Part shown: in pieces, positions 47,797 to 58,498 of the stretch
How positions within the stretch are numbered: position 1 is the stretch's first letter
How the letters are laid out: each line of letters starts with the position of its first letter
Source of the DNA: Pseudomonadota bacterium
Lineage (GTDB): Bacteria; Pseudomonadota; Gammaproteobacteria; Halothiobacillales; Halothiobacillaceae
NCBI GenBank assembly: GCA_021801265.1
Contig: JAJYYE010000004.1
Location: 124,001 to 188,000, forward strand
Length of the DNA: 64,000 nt
Direction: 5' to 3'
The notes under the pieces: model-generated
Databases searched by the model: none
What the model saw: only the letters and a program-made list of their open reading frames with translations
Told to the model about the DNA's origin: nothing
Translations under genes and position numbers: made by a program

Positions 47797-50652
47797 ATGG
47801 AAAAAACCTACAACCCCGCCGAGATTGAAGCCCCTTGTTACACTCGCTGGCAAGCTGGCGGCTATTTCACACCCAACGCTGATTTGCCCGCCGATGCGCC
47901 GAATTACTGCATCATGCTGCCGCCGCCGAACGTGACCGGTCGGCTACACATGGGGCATGCGTTCCAGGATACCTTGATGGATATACTCACCCGCATGCAT
48001 CGGATGCAGGGCGCGCGCACGCTGTGGCAGCCGGGTACCGATCATGCAGGCATCGCCACGCAAATGGTGGTGGAACGCCAGCTCGAAGCCGAGGGTAAAA
48101 CCCGGCACGATCTGGGTCGCGAAAAATTCACCGAGCGCGTGTGGCAATGGAAAGGCGAATCGGGCGGGTTTATTACCGAACAAATGAAGCGACTGGGGGC
48201 ATCCTGCGATTGGTCGCGCGAGCGCTTCACGATGGACGAAGGCTTATCCGATTCCGTGCGCGAAGTATTTGTACGCCTGTATGACGATGGCCTGATTTAT
48301 CGCGGCAAACGACTCGTGAATTGGGATCCGGTGCTGCACACTGCCGTTTCCGATCTGGAGGTGTTGAGCGAAGAGGAAACCGGTCATCTATGGCATCTGC
48401 GTTATCCGCTCACCGAGGGTTCGGGTTTTTTGATTGTGGCGACCACGCGCCCTGAAACCATGCTGGGTGACACCGCCGTGGCTGTGCATCCGGAAGATGG
48501 GCGCTACAAACACCTGATCGGCAAAACCATCACCCTGCCGCTGGTTGGCCGTGAAATTCCCATTATTGGCGATGATTATGTCGATCCGGAATTTGGTTCC
48601 GGCTGCGTGAAAATCACCCCCGCACATGACTTTAACGACTATGCCGTCGGGCAGCGGCATAACTTGCCGAAAATCAACGTACTCACCCATGATGCGCGCA
48701 TCCGCTCAATGCCGGAAATCATCGGCGGAGCACCAGACGCCGAGTTACCGGCGCACTATGCAGGGCTGGATCGCTATGAAGCGCGCGACCGAATCATTCA
48801 TGATTTGAACGCCCTGGATTTACTCGAAAAAATCGATGATCACAAACTCATGGTGCCGCGCGGAGATCGCAGCGGCGCAGTCATCGAGCCGATGCTGACC
48901 GATCAATGGTTTGTCGATCTCACCCGAGAAACGCAAGATGATGGCCGCCCCGGCGGGCTTTCTGCCATCACGCGGCCTGCGCTTGATGCGGTGCGCGGCG
49001 GCGAGATTAAATTCGTGCCGGAAAGCTGGTCGAACACGTATTTCCAGTGGCTGGAGAACATTCAGGACTGGTGCATCAGCCGTCAAATCTGGTGGGGACA
49101 CCGTATTCCGGCATGGTATGACGAAACGGGCAAGGTGTATGTGGGGCGCAGTGAAGCCGAGGTTCGGGCGCAGTACGATCTTGATGGTACTGTCACGTTA
49201 TCACAGGATAACGACGTACTCGATACGTGGTTCTCCTCCGCACTCTGGCCATTTTCTACCTTGGGCTGGCCGCAAAACACAAAAGAACTCGCGCAGTTTT
49301 ATCCCACCAGCGTGCTCGTCACCGGCTTTGACATCATCTTTTTCTGGGTCGCACGCATGGTGATGATGGGGCTGTACTTCCAGGATGGCCAAGTGCCGTT
49401 CCGCGAAGTGTATGTGCATGGTCTGATCCGGGATGCGCAAGGCCAGAAAATGTCCAAATCCAAGGGCAATGTGCTCGATCCGATTGATTTGATCGACGGC
49501 ATCGAACTTGAAGCCTTGGTCGCCAAGCGCACGGCAGGCCTCATGCAACCGCAAATGGCGAAAAAAATCGAACAAGATACCCGCAAGGAATTCCCCGCGG
49601 GTATTCCCGCCTTTGGTACCGATGCCCTGCGCTTTACCTTCGCCGCACTCGCCACCACCGGGCGGGATATCCGCTTTGATTTAGGCCGTATCGAAGGCTA
49701 TCGCAACTTCTGCAATAAGCTCTGGAACGCCAGCCGCTTTGTGATGATGCAGTGCGAGCAACAAGACACGGGCTTGGCCGACACGCCCGTCACCTTGAGT
49801 GATGCCGATGAATGGATTATCGGCCGCTTACAGCAAGTAGAGCGGGATGTCGCCAAGCATTTTGCGGAATACCGCTTCGATTTAGCCGCGCAAGCCTTGT
49901 ATGAATTCACCTGGAACGAGTATTGCGACTGGTATCTTGAGTTCACCAAACCGGCATTAAAAGCGGGGGATGAGGCCGCCCAGCGCGGCACCCGCCGCAC
50001 GCTCGTGCGCGTACTGGAGGCCTTGCTGCGCCTGCTGCACCCGATTATTCCGTTCATTACCGAAGCGATTTGGCAACGGCTGGCACCGATGGCGCTCGTG
50101 CATGTTGCCGATACCGACAGCATTTTGGGGCGGCCCTATCCCATCGCGGACGAGACAAAAATCAACACACAAGCGATTGATGCGGTCGAATGGCTCAAAA
50201 ATGTGATTTTGGGCGTGCGCCGCATTCGGGCAGAAATGGACATTCCACCGAGCAAATCCTTGGATGTATTGGTCACCCATGCAACGGATGAGGAAGTGGC
50301 GCGGTTTAGTCGCTTTGCGGCGTTGTTGAACTCAGTGGGGCGCATCGGCAGTGTGACGCCATTGGGCACAGGTGAAGCCGTGCCCGAGGCGGCGATGGCG
50401 CTCGTCGGCAACCTGCACATTCACATTCCGCTTGCAGGTTTAATTGATAAAGCCGCCGAGCTTGCGCGATTAGCGCGTGAAATTGCCAAAACCGAGGCCG
50501 AGCTCGTCAAAGCCCGCACCAAACTCGACGCCCCCGGTTTTGCCGACCGAGCACCGGCAGTGGTCGTGGCGCAGGAACGCGAGCGAGCGGGGAAATTCGC
50601 CGCCACCTTGGTCGATTTACAAGCGCAACACACCCGTATTGAGCGGTTGTAA
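47797..50652 (+). CDS. valS: Valyl-tRNA synthetase
   Basis: 951-residue class I synthetase charging tRNA-Val. HIGH-type motif [15 protein letters not shown], editing domain ([18 protein letters not shown]), [14 protein letters not shown], and a C-terminal coiled coil ([20 protein letters not shown]). Start at ATG 47797 ([11 protein letters not shown]); four earlier in-frame codons are not needed. Downstream of holC by 41 bases. Confidence 0.98.
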   Translation: MEKTYNPAEIEAPCYTRWQAGGYFTPNADLPADAPNYCIMLPPPNVTGRLHMGHAFQDTLMDILTRMHRMQGARTLWQPGTDHAGIATQMVVERQLEAEGKTRHDLGREKFTERVWQWKGESGGFITEQMKRLGASCDWSRERFTMDEGLSDSVREVFVRLYDDGLIYRGKRLVNWDPVLHTAVSDLEVLSEEETGHLWHLRYPLTEGSGFLIVATTRPETMLGDTAVAVHPEDGRYKHLIGKTITLPLVGREIPIIGDDYVDPEFGSGCVKITPAHDFNDYAVGQRHNLPKINVLTHDARIRSMPEIIGGAPDAELPAHYAGLDRYEARDRIIHDLNALDLLEKIDDHKLMVPRGDRSGAVIEPMLTDQWFVDLTRETQDDGRPGGLSAITRPALDAVRGGEIKFVPESWSNTYFQWLENIQDWCISRQIWWGHRIPAWYDETGKVYVGRSEAEVRAQYDLDGTVTLSQDNDVLDTWFSSALWPFSTLGWPQNTKELAQFYPTSVLVTGFDIIFFWVARMVMMGLYFQDGQVPFREVYVHGLIRDAQGQKMSKSKGNVLDPIDLIDGIELEALVAKRTAGLMQPQMAKKIEQDTRKEFPAGIPAFGTDALRFTFAALATTGRDIRFDLGRIEGYRNFCNKLWNASRFVMMQCEQQDTGLADTPVTLSDADEWIIGRLQQVERDVAKHFAEYRFDLAAQALYEFTWNEYCDWYLEFTKPALKAGDEAAQRGTRRTLVRVLEALLRLLHPIIPFITEAIWQRLAPMALVHVADTDSILGRPYPIADETKINTQAIDAVEWLKNVILGVRRIRAEMDIPPSKSLDVLVTHATDEEVARFSRFAALLNSVGRIGSVTPLGTGEAVPEAAMALVGNLHIHIPLAGLIDKAAELARLAREIAKTEAELVKARTKLDAPGFADRAPAVVVAQERERAGKFAATLVDLQAQHTRIERL

Positions 50653-51023
50653 GCTGTTTTAATTTCAGATATTGGGCAGCCCTCCCCTTGTAGGGAGGCG
50701 TTGGCTGGGCATTACGATAGAGGGGCTCGGGGCACTATCAATACACAGGAGAAGGACCAGAATAGCGGGTTTTAAAACTGGCGTGGATGCTTTTGCTTTG
50801 CAGAAGGGGGAGTAGACCTCGACGCAGTACCCAATGTGATGAGCTCCGTTTCGCACCACGCGGCGGCGGATAAGCAACGGCACCATGCGCCTGGATCTGG
50901 CCGTGCTGTCGGAGATAAATCTCTGCCTACACCTCACTTGGATTGGGGAACCTCCACGCCTTAGATACTTATGCTGGTGGGGAGGGACATCAGGGGATCC
51001 CTAATTCCGGCCAATCATATAAG
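50653..51023. other. Gap after valS with a hairpin
   Basis: 371 bases without a credible gene. CCTCCC-CTTGTA-GGGAGG at 50681-50698 can form a hairpin and may end valS transcription although no T-run follows. The rest looks like degenerate sequence. Confidence 0.5.
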
Positions 51024-51674
51024 TTACAGCCACAACTCCAGCGGCGCGTAATTGACGAGCGCCCGCAGAATATCGCCCCGAGTCACGATACCGACCACCT
51101 GGCGGCGGTCATCAACGATGGGCAAGCCGCGAATATCCTGCGCCAAGAGCACGCGCGCCAATTCACGAATATTCGTTTGCATGGTCGCGGTGAGCACCTT
51201 TGGGTTAGCAATAGTTGCTACGGGGCGAGGTGCCAAATCAGTAAAACGCACCCGTTGGCGGGTTAAATCACCTTTTGTGACAAGGCCAACCAAGTGTTGC
51301 TGCGCGTTGATCAAAGGGACGATACCAATATCTTTGTCATCAAATAGATTGCGCAACTCAAAAATGCGGGCATCTGGCGGTAAACTGATGACGGGTGAAG
51401 TCATAATTTGTTCGGCCACTTGCACCGGGCTGACCTCCCGCTGAACATGCCGCACGACCCGATATGCTTGCACTTCGGCGGCAAATTTTGGCGGATTTGG
51501 CGGTGATTCCTGCTCTGGTGCCTCAAAACCCGCGCCCTGCTCTGCCGTTGGGATCGCGCGGATTTTCTGCACGGGATCAATCGCCTGTGGGGGGACTTGC
51601 AAGACAGGATGCGCCAGCGCCTGATTTAGGGTGAGGTGATCGCTAATGCCCGGACCAAATAAGACAAAACTCAT
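51024..51674 (-). CDS. Tandem CBS-domain protein
   Basis: 216 residues from MSFVLFGPGI. The N-terminal 80 residues are unlike known domains (Pro/Glu-rich), followed by two CBS domains (IMTSPVISLPPDARIFELRN, and RELARVLLAQDIRGLPIVDD with GIVTRGDILRAL). CBS pairs bind adenosyl ligands. The start overlaps the sbcB stop (ATGA), so it is the last gene of the slt-sbcB-CBS operon. Confidence 0.9.
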   Translation of the reverse strand: MSFVLFGPGISDHLTLNQALAHPVLQVPPQAIDPVQKIRAIPTAEQGAGFEAPEQESPPNPPKFAAEVQAYRVVRHVQREVSPVQVAEQIMTSPVISLPPDARIFELRNLFDDKDIGIVPLINAQQHLVGLVTKGDLTRQRVRFTDLAPRPVATIANPKVLTATMQTNIRELARVLLAQDIRGLPIVDDRRQVVGIVTRGDILRALVNYAPLELWL

Positions 51675-53197
51675 TTCGTTCTCTCCTGCTGGCCGTTGCC
51701 TGCCGCATGATCGACGCCCCAAGCCCGTAGCGCACGCAGCACTGCCCGCGTTGCGGTTTCACCTGAGGGTTCGTTTTCCAACAAATCATCAATCGTGGTA
51801 AAAAATTCAGTGTAGCCCAAGGCTTTATTCGCGGTGGGGTATTCGGCCGTTTGCATCAACCGTGCATGAACCCAGGCTTGCCATTCGGCCCTGTGTGGCG
51901 CAGCCAATAAATCAGGGCGTGTACGTGCGACATAGCGCATCACCACGGTGGGCAGGCGGGCATCCTGCCAGGATTGCGTCAGCAAGCCCTTGAGCGCCGT
52001 GGTAACTTTCTCCTCCTGCAAAGCCGCAGACGAGTGGGAGATGGCCTGATCAAATACCCGATTAAACGCATCAAGCCGACTCCGGTCTACCGCTGGCATA
52101 AAACCATCATAGAGCGCGCACTCGGCATCCTGCGCGGCAAATTCGGCCTGATTCGCAATAACTTCCTGCAGTTTTTCAGCAATCTCACGGCGGTGGCGCT
52201 GCATGGCTTGCTGATGACGATGCACGGCGGCGGTGTCGAGTCGCATGCGTTCCACCACGGAGGCCTCATTTAAAATCGCGGTAGAAACCACCACCGGCGC
52301 GCGATTGAGATGCAGTAACTTGATGGGCAGACGATGTTCGCCGGGCGCGGCATCGGCCTCGCATAAAAATCGTCGGGCACTGAGCGTGTCTACGGCTTCA
52401 TCCAGTACCTGAGTGGGATCAAAACGTAAATCCCACAGCAGGCGCTGGGTACTGACCCCACCCACCATGCCGAGATTGGCAAATACAGACGCACTGCCTT
52501 GCTCGCCGGAAATGCGCCCTGATACGTGCACAAACGCCTCGCGCTCAGGTGCGTCAACAAAATCCGCAACTACGGCTTTTTTGCGCAAATTCAGCAGGTA
52601 ATCAAATAACTTCGGAGATTGCGCGCGCAGTAATCTTGCCAGCGCGAGGGTGGCCTCCACATCGCCCAAGGCATCGTGGGCGTTGGTGTGGGCAATAGCG
52701 TTCGCGCTCGTCAGGGCGCTTAAACGCAATGTCGGTTTGCCTTGCGCATCACTCGGCCATTGAATGCCTTCAGGCCGCAACAAGCGCACCGCCCGCGCCG
52801 CATCAAGCACGTCCCAGCGACTGTTGCCATTTTTCCATTCGTGCGCGTAAGGGTCACGCAGATTGCGCCAGAACATAAAACGCAACAGCTCGGCATCGAA
52901 CCGCAGACTATTAAACCCGGCGGCGCAGGTATCGGGTCGCATCATTGCCCTATGAATGTGTGCGGCGAATTCGGCCTCGGGCGTGCCACCCGCTTCAAAG
53001 AGTGTTTGGGGCAAAATGCCAGTGATCAGCACCGCCTGAGGGTGGGGTAAAACTTCTGGCGAGAGTGTGGCGTAGTACGTAATCGGCGGCTCAATGGGCT
53101 CCAGCGCATCATTGGTTCGGAGGGCGGCAAATTGAATCGGGCGATCACAGCGCGGATCGGCACCGGTGGTTTCAAAGTCGTAGAACAGGAAACTCAT
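51671..53197 (-). CDS. sbcB: Exodeoxyribonuclease I
   Basis: 508-residue 3'-5' single-strand DNA exonuclease. DEDDh motifs: FYDFETTGADP, AAGFNSLRFDAELLRF, and AHTNAHDALGDVEATLALA with catalytic His and Asp. The exonuclease I C-terminal domains follow. Overlaps slt before it and the CBS gene after it by 4 bases each. Confidence 0.96.
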   Translation of the reverse strand: MSFLFYDFETTGADPRCDRPIQFAALRTNDALEPIEPPITYYATLSPEVLPHPQAVLITGILPQTLFEAGGTPEAEFAAHIHRAMMRPDTCAAGFNSLRFDAELLRFMFWRNLRDPYAHEWKNGNSRWDVLDAARAVRLLRPEGIQWPSDAQGKPTLRLSALTSANAIAHTNAHDALGDVEATLALARLLRAQSPKLFDYLLNLRKKAVVADFVDAPEREAFVHVSGRISGEQGSASVFANLGMVGGVSTQRLLWDLRFDPTQVLDEAVDTLSARRFLCEADAAPGEHRLPIKLLHLNRAPVVVSTAILNEASVVERMRLDTAAVHRHQQAMQRHRREIAEKLQEVIANQAEFAAQDAECALYDGFMPAVDRSRLDAFNRVFDQAISHSSAALQEEKVTTALKGLLTQSWQDARLPTVVMRYVARTRPDLLAAPHRAEWQAWVHARLMQTAEYPTANKALGYTEFFTTIDDLLENEPSGETATRAVLRALRAWGVDHAAGNGQQERTK

Positions 53198-55470
53198 GGG
53201 CTTTCGGCCGATACGGCCATGGTGGGCAACGGGGCTGTTTGGGTTGTAGCCTGTACCGAAGCTGGCGCCGATACTGAAACTGGGGTCGACGTCGCCGATT
53301 CACCCGCAGAATGCGGGGAATTTTCGGCTCCCGGGGGAGCGGCAACATTGACTGAGTCAACACGGGGCGTAACGGGCATTTTGGTCGAATTCAACGGCGC
53401 AACCGGGGCCAGTAAGGCCAATAAACTGTCTGCCGAGGCTTGGGTTTTTATCTTCACTGATTTGGGCGATTCTCGCCATGAGTAGATCAAGGTGGCCGAC
53501 AATACGGCCCGCACATAATTGCGGGTTTCATCGAACAAGATGGTATCGACCCAGACATCGCCCGGTAGCGCGCGATTCTCCGGCAACCATTGTTTCACAC
53601 GCCCAGGCCCCGCATTGTATGCCGCAATCGCCAGAGGCAATTGGCCGTCGTAGCGCCCATTGAGATAGGAAAGATACGCTGACCCCAGGGTGATGCTGGT
53701 TTCTGGATCATGCAGATTCATGCGACTCAAGCCCAAATCGGCTTTGCGGTTAATCCAATCTGCCGTATTGGGCATGAGCTGCATCAACCCCTGCGCACCC
53801 GCACCCGACCCCACATCACTCATGAATAAACTTTCACGCCGAATCACCGCATATAACCAATTGGGCGCCACCCCCTGCGCTTGCGCTTGCGAATCAACAA
53901 TGGTTTGCCAAGGTGTGGGATAACGTGCGGCAAACCACATCGGGTCGTCTTGTTTTTTCATCCGCGCAATGGCAATGGATACCCGATCGTGCCAGCCAGA
54001 TTGCTCGGCCAGCACGGTTAAGGCGGGAATTTCTTCGGGCGACAGAGCATCCAGTGCGGCTGAGAACGCTCGACGGGCATCATCTGGCAAACCGGCTGCG
54101 CGCAAATAAAATGCCAGCTGCACCATGGCGTTTTGCAGCACTGTCGTGGTATCGAGCACGGGTAAAGGCGGTATTTTAGGCCAGTGATAGGCTACGCCCA
54201 GCCGATCGGCCGCTAAAAATCCGTAGTAATCCGGAGTTAAAGTTAACGCCTGCCACCGTGCTTGAGCCCCGCTATGATCACCCAATTCGGCATCGGCACG
54301 CGCCCACCAATACTGCCATTCGGGCATTTGTGCCAAATCAATCGGCATTGCCGCTACCGCAGTCTTCAGCTTCGGCCAGTCCTCGGCACGCAATGCCGCG
54401 CGCGCGGCCCATGTTTGGGTTTCCTGATCTTGCACCGTGGCCGGTAAAGCCATCAACCAATCATAGGCTTGCGGCATGCGGGTATACGCCGCCTTGAGTG
54501 CAATGAGCCGTTCGATTCTGGCTTGAGCATCGGCATTAAGCCCCCAATGAACGGGGTTGCTTGCCCATAAATCGTGCGCGGCTTGTGGATCGCTGCGCGC
54601 CAACCACAAAAAGGCCTGCTGCCAGAGTGCGTACTGATGATCACCGTCACCTTCGGGTGACTGATGAGTTAACTCGGCTTGCAAAACCTGTTGCGGATCA
54701 TCTCGAGCGGCTTTCCACTCAGCCACCATCGAATCCAAACCACCAATTTTTTGTTTTTTTGCTTCCCGAACCAAATAGTCTGCAAGGCCGGTATTGCCTT
54801 CAATCAGGGTGGCGCAAATGCGCTGGCGGTATAAATCTGCGGTGAGATGGTCGTTAGCTTTCAACCAAGAAAATACAGGATCACAGGCATCGGGCTGGCT
54901 ACGGCCTTGGGCCCACAATTGCTCTGCGGCGCTGATTTGCGACGGTGTTTGGGTGTGGGTTTCTAGTGCCGCCTGCCAACTTTGGCAACTGCGTGCCGGG
55001 GTCGGTTTAAGTTCTGGTAGCAGCGCTTCAATGGCTTGATACTCGGCAAATTTTCCTTGGCGATTTAAACGCGTTAAAACGTGGGCTTTTAAATTCTGAC
55101 TAAAGACATAATCCGGATTAGCCTGCAAAAATGCGGTCACCGCAGGTACATTTTGCCCCGCCACATCCATCAAATACCGAAACTGCAAGTAAGTGGCCAA
55201 GGGATTACTGCCTAAATCCGTGATGGCCGAATCCACCGCAATATTATCCCCTTGCGCGATGGCTGCCATACCCAGCATAAACGCGGGCGGAACCTGCCAA
55301 TCCAACGCTGCAGGTTGATGGGTTACCATGGCCGTGCTGTGGGTTGTGCCATCGGGTTCGGCGAGCGCCACCGGCCACACGGCATAGCCACATAAACTTA
55401 ACCCCAAGAGTGGCCAATGCAGCCGACGCACGCACGCGAACTGAATCAATCGTATTTTAATCTTTAGCAT
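53194..55470 (-). CDS. slt: Soluble lytic murein transglycosylase (Slt70 type)
   Basis: 758-residue periplasmic enzyme cleaving peptidoglycan to 1,6-anhydro products. Signal peptide at the N-terminus, a long alpha-superhelical U domain, then the catalytic domain (VIRRESLFMSDVGSGAGAQG with Glu in RRES, LMQLMPNTA, AIAAYNAGPGRVKQWL). An Ala/Pro/Ser-rich tail of about 80 residues after the catalytic domain is unusual for Slt70. First gene of the operon. Confidence 0.96.
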   Translation of the reverse strand: MLKIKIRLIQFACVRRLHWPLLGLSLCGYAVWPVALAEPDGTTHSTAMVTHQPAALDWQVPPAFMLGMAAIAQGDNIAVDSAITDLGSNPLATYLQFRYLMDVAGQNVPAVTAFLQANPDYVFSQNLKAHVLTRLNRQGKFAEYQAIEALLPELKPTPARSCQSWQAALETHTQTPSQISAAEQLWAQGRSQPDACDPVFSWLKANDHLTADLYRQRICATLIEGNTGLADYLVREAKKQKIGGLDSMVAEWKAARDDPQQVLQAELTHQSPEGDGDHQYALWQQAFLWLARSDPQAAHDLWASNPVHWGLNADAQARIERLIALKAAYTRMPQAYDWLMALPATVQDQETQTWAARAALRAEDWPKLKTAVAAMPIDLAQMPEWQYWWARADAELGDHSGAQARWQALTLTPDYYGFLAADRLGVAYHWPKIPPLPVLDTTTVLQNAMVQLAFYLRAAGLPDDARRAFSAALDALSPEEIPALTVLAEQSGWHDRVSIAIARMKKQDDPMWFAARYPTPWQTIVDSQAQAQGVAPNWLYAVIRRESLFMSDVGSGAGAQGLMQLMPNTADWINRKADLGLSRMNLHDPETSITLGSAYLSYLNGRYDGQLPLAIAAYNAGPGRVKQWLPENRALPGDVWVDTILFDETRNYVRAVLSATLIYSWRESPKSVKIKTQASADSLLALLAPVAPLNSTKMPVTPRVDSVNVAAPPGAENSPHSAGESATSTPVSVSAPASVQATTQTAPLPTMAVSAESP

Positions 55471-55594
55471 AACAAGCGTTTATTCCGTGAAAATTCTGAG
55501 CACCTATTCAATATCTGGATCATGCGACGCCGCGCACGGCAAATGCGCTTTCGCGAGACTTTGGACCGACTCTTGACCCTATCATAACGAAACC

Positions 55595-56524
55595 ATGAGT
55601 AACACCCTACGACAACCCGAACCGCGCGACAACACCCTGTATGTCGGGCGTTTTGCACCAACGCCATCAGGCAGTTTGCACTTAGGATCGTTAGTTGCCG
55701 CACTCGGTAGCTATTTAGATGCCCATGCGCACGGCGGACAATGGCGATTGCGTCTTGATGATTTGGATGCACAGCGCTGCCCAGCCACAACGGCGCATGA
55801 AATTATTCGGCAATTGGCAGTCCACGGACTCGAACCCGACGGTGATGTGATCTGGCAAAGCCAGCGGCTGGATGCCTATCAGGCGGCATTGGCACAACTC
55901 AACCAAAGCCATGAGGTGTACCGTTGTCAATGCAGCAGAAACACATTGCGGGCAGCACTTGATGCCGGCACGCTGCGGGAAGGATTAGCTGGCCCCATTT
56001 ATCCCGGCACCTGCCTTCAGCATCCACCAGCCCGAGAACAATCTGCAGGCTGGCGCTTTCGGGTTCCTGCCGGGGCGGTATCCGTTCAGGATCGGTTCCT
56101 GGGGGAATTACTGCAAACACTCCGCACCACCATCGGTGACCCGTTACTTAAACGTTCTGATGGCGTTTTTGCCTACCATCTCGCTGAGGTAGTAGATAAC
56201 CAGGCGATGGCCATTACCGATGTCGTACGCGGTGCTGATCTGGCACCACTCACCCCGCTGCATATTACGCTGCACCAGGCGTTATTCCCCTGCACGCCCG
56301 CCCCACGCTATGCCCATTTGCCTTTAGTCATGACGGCAGATGGCCGAAAACTCAGTAAAACCAATCACGCCCTGGCACTAAATCCCAAAAAAGCCCGAGT
56401 CAATTTAATTCAAGCCACTCAGTATTTGGGGCTCGCAACACCCGAACCGAACCTGCCAATTGCCGATCTATTGACGCAATGGACAACACATTGGGTGCAA
56501 ATGTGGGTGCGAAACTGTGAATAA
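55595..56524 (+). CDS. gluQ: Glutamyl-Q tRNA(Asp) synthetase
   Basis: 309-residue paralogue of GluRS lacking the anticodon-binding part; it attaches Glu to queuosine in tRNA-Asp. FAPTPSGSLHLGSLVAALGS is the HIGH-type motif and RKLSKTNHA the KMSKS-like motif. Cysteines in YRCQCSR and PGTC could hold zinc. The gene is divergent from slt. Confidence 0.95.
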   Translation: MSNTLRQPEPRDNTLYVGRFAPTPSGSLHLGSLVAALGSYLDAHAHGGQWRLRLDDLDAQRCPATTAHEIIRQLAVHGLEPDGDVIWQSQRLDAYQAALAQLNQSHEVYRCQCSRNTLRAALDAGTLREGLAGPIYPGTCLQHPPAREQSAGWRFRVPAGAVSVQDRFLGELLQTLRTTIGDPLLKRSDGVFAYHLAEVVDNQAMAITDVVRGADLAPLTPLHITLHQALFPCTPAPRYAHLPLVMTADGRKLSKTNHALALNPKKARVNLIQATQYLGLATPEPNLPIADLLTQWTTHWVQMWVRNCE

Positions 56525-56537
56525 ATAACGGGGAGAA

Positions 56538-57197
56538 CTAGCTGCAGACCGCTCGAACCGGCGCAAAGCTGCGGCGATGTTCCGAGCAAGCGCCATGTTC
56601 GATCAGTAACGCCCGGTGTCGCGCGGTGGGGTACCCTTTGTGGCGCGCAAATTCATACTGCGGGTAGCGTTCATCCATCGCCACCATCAGTCGATCGCGT
56701 GTGACTTTGGCCAAAATCGAGGCACTCGCAATCGCCGCATCGGTACCATCGCCGCCAATCAGCGCAAGGCAATCCATATCCCCAAGTCTGAACGCATCCG
56801 GCTCATCAGGCCCATCGCTCTTGGTGCCCGCCATGTTAGGGCAATGCTTGCCATCGACATGAATCCGCCGCACCCGATGTCCCTGCGCAATCAACGTCAT
56901 CACCGCGCGCCGCATGGCTAATAACGAGGCTTGCAAAATATTGAGCTCATCAATTTCAGCGGCACTGGCTTGGGCTATTGCAAATGCGCGGGACTGCGTC
57001 GTGATTGTGACGAACAGCCGCTCGCGCTGGGCTTCACTGAGTTTTTTGGAATCATTCACCCCGATAATCGGGCTTGCAGGGTCAAGAATCACCGCCGCAG
57101 CCACCACCGGGCCGGCCAGCGGTCCACGACCCGCCTCATCGACACCCGCGTACATCATCCACGGCATCGGCATTTCAAATAACGGCAATTGCGGCAT
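56538..57197 (-). CDS. rnhB: Ribonuclease HII
   Basis: About 219 residues. Starts at ATG 57197; an in-frame TTG four codons earlier is less likely. Catalytic acidic residues: GVDEAGRGPLAGPVVAAAV, HVDGKHCPNM, and ASILAKVTRDRLMV. It removes RNA from RNA-DNA hybrids, including single ribonucleotides. Divergent from lpxB, 54 bases away, whereas in many gammaproteobacteria lpxB and rnhB run in the same direction. Confidence 0.96.
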   Translation of the reverse strand: MPQLPLFEMPMPWMMYAGVDEAGRGPLAGPVVAAAVILDPASPIIGVNDSKKLSEAQRERLFVTITTQSRAFAIAQASAAEIDELNILQASLLAMRRAVMTLIAQGHRVRRIHVDGKHCPNMAGTKSDGPDEPDAFRLGDMDCLALIGGDGTDAAIASASILAKVTRDRLMVAMDERYPQYEFARHKGYPTARHRALLIEHGACSEHRRSFAPVRAVCS

Positions 57198-57251
57198 ACT
57201 GCTGTCCAACTTCTCGCTAATTTTTGTTCAAACCACTTCGAGTCCGGCACC

Positions 57252-58460
57252 ATGACCGACCCCACCACCGCCGCACCCCGCCCCTTGCGCCTATTTTTTG
57301 CCGCTGGCGAAGCTTCTGGCGATCATTATGCCGCGCAATTATTCCAGCGCCTGAAAGCTGTGCGGCCCGGCAGCGTCGCCCAAGGGTTGGGCGGTACAGA
57401 AAGCCGATTGGTCGGCATAGAAACGGTGGTTGATCTCAACACCGTTTCCGTGATGGGTTTGGTGGAAGTATTGCGCCATTATAGTGACTTAAAACGCGCC
57501 CTAAATACGCTCATTGCGGCGCTTGAAACCTTTCAGCCCGATCTGCTCATTGTGATTGATTTTCAGGAATTTAATCAGCGATTAGCCAGAGCCGCCCGTG
57601 CACGCGGCATCAAAGTCCTCTTTTTCGTGGCGCCGCAAGTGTGGGCTTGGCGCCCCAAGCGGGCTGAAAAATTCGCCGAGGTCGCCGATCATCTGGCCGT
57701 TTTGTTCGATTTTGAAGTGCCGTTATTTGCCCACTACGGCCTGCCCACCACCCATGTCGGCCACCCGCTGCGGGACATGATTCCAACCGAACTGATTAAA
57801 ACGCCAGCAAACCGCCATTTAGTTGTGCAAGCCGCCCGCCTTTCTTTGGGCATAGCCACTCAAGACGTCATGATCGGCCTGCTGCCCGGTAGCCGCCGCA
57901 GTGAACTCACGCGGTTGTTACCCGTGCTGCTCGCCAGCGCGCAACAGCTGCTTGATTCACATCCCGATTGGCGCTTTCTGCTGCCGCAAGCCGCGTCCAT
58001 CCCCGATGATTGGTTCAACAACCTGCTGGAAACCTGTAAACCCAGCACCACCCTGCGCGCCGCCCTCATGACCACACGAGGCCAGGCGCGCCAGGTTATG
58101 GCTGCCACTGATGTACTGGTGATTGCCTCTGGCACGGCCACGCTCGAAGCCGCTCTCATTGGCACACCCATGGTAATTGTCTACAAAACCAACCCCATCA
58201 CCTACTGGATAGCCAAGCATTTGGTAAATATTCAGCACATCGGTCTGCCAAATATTGTGCTGAATGAGCGCGTTTTCCCAGAGTTAATTCAGGCCAAGGC
58301 AAATCCTGCAGCCATTGCTAACAAAACATTGGAACTTGTTGAAAATAAAAGTATTCTCCAGAAGCAGGAACAAGCGCTGGCCGAAATCCCCAGCCATCTC
58401 GGCAAAACCGGCGCGCTGGAACAGCTGACGCAATTAACGTTGAATTTGATCGAAGATTAA
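57252..58460 (+). CDS. lpxB: Lipid-A-disaccharide synthase
   Basis: 402 residues from ATG 57252; an earlier start would overlap rnhB. GT19 enzyme joining lipid X and UDP-diacylglucosamine. Motifs FAAGEASGDHYAAQLFQRL, IDFQEFNQRLARAARARG, APQVWAWRPKRAEKF, LPGSRRSEL, and VIASGTATLEAALIGTPMVI. Confidence 0.97.
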   Translation: MTDPTTAAPRPLRLFFAAGEASGDHYAAQLFQRLKAVRPGSVAQGLGGTESRLVGIETVVDLNTVSVMGLVEVLRHYSDLKRALNTLIAALETFQPDLLIVIDFQEFNQRLARAARARGIKVLFFVAPQVWAWRPKRAEKFAEVADHLAVLFDFEVPLFAHYGLPTTHVGHPLRDMIPTELIKTPANRHLVVQAARLSLGIATQDVMIGLLPGSRRSELTRLLPVLLASAQQLLDSHPDWRFLLPQAASIPDDWFNNLLETCKPSTTLRAALMTTRGQARQVMAATDVLVIASGTATLEAALIGTPMVIVYKTNPITYWIAKHLVNIQHIGLPNIVLNERVFPELIQAKANPAAIANKTLELVENKSILQKQEQALAEIPSHLGKTGALEQLTQLTLNLIED

Positions 58461-58498
58461 CCACCCATCCGACGGGACGATTGCTCCGGTTCGGCCAA

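Noticed and set aside
50665-50937. 90-residue - strand frame in the valS-CBS gap
   Set aside because: No ribosome site, composition unlike the neighbouring genes, no known domain.
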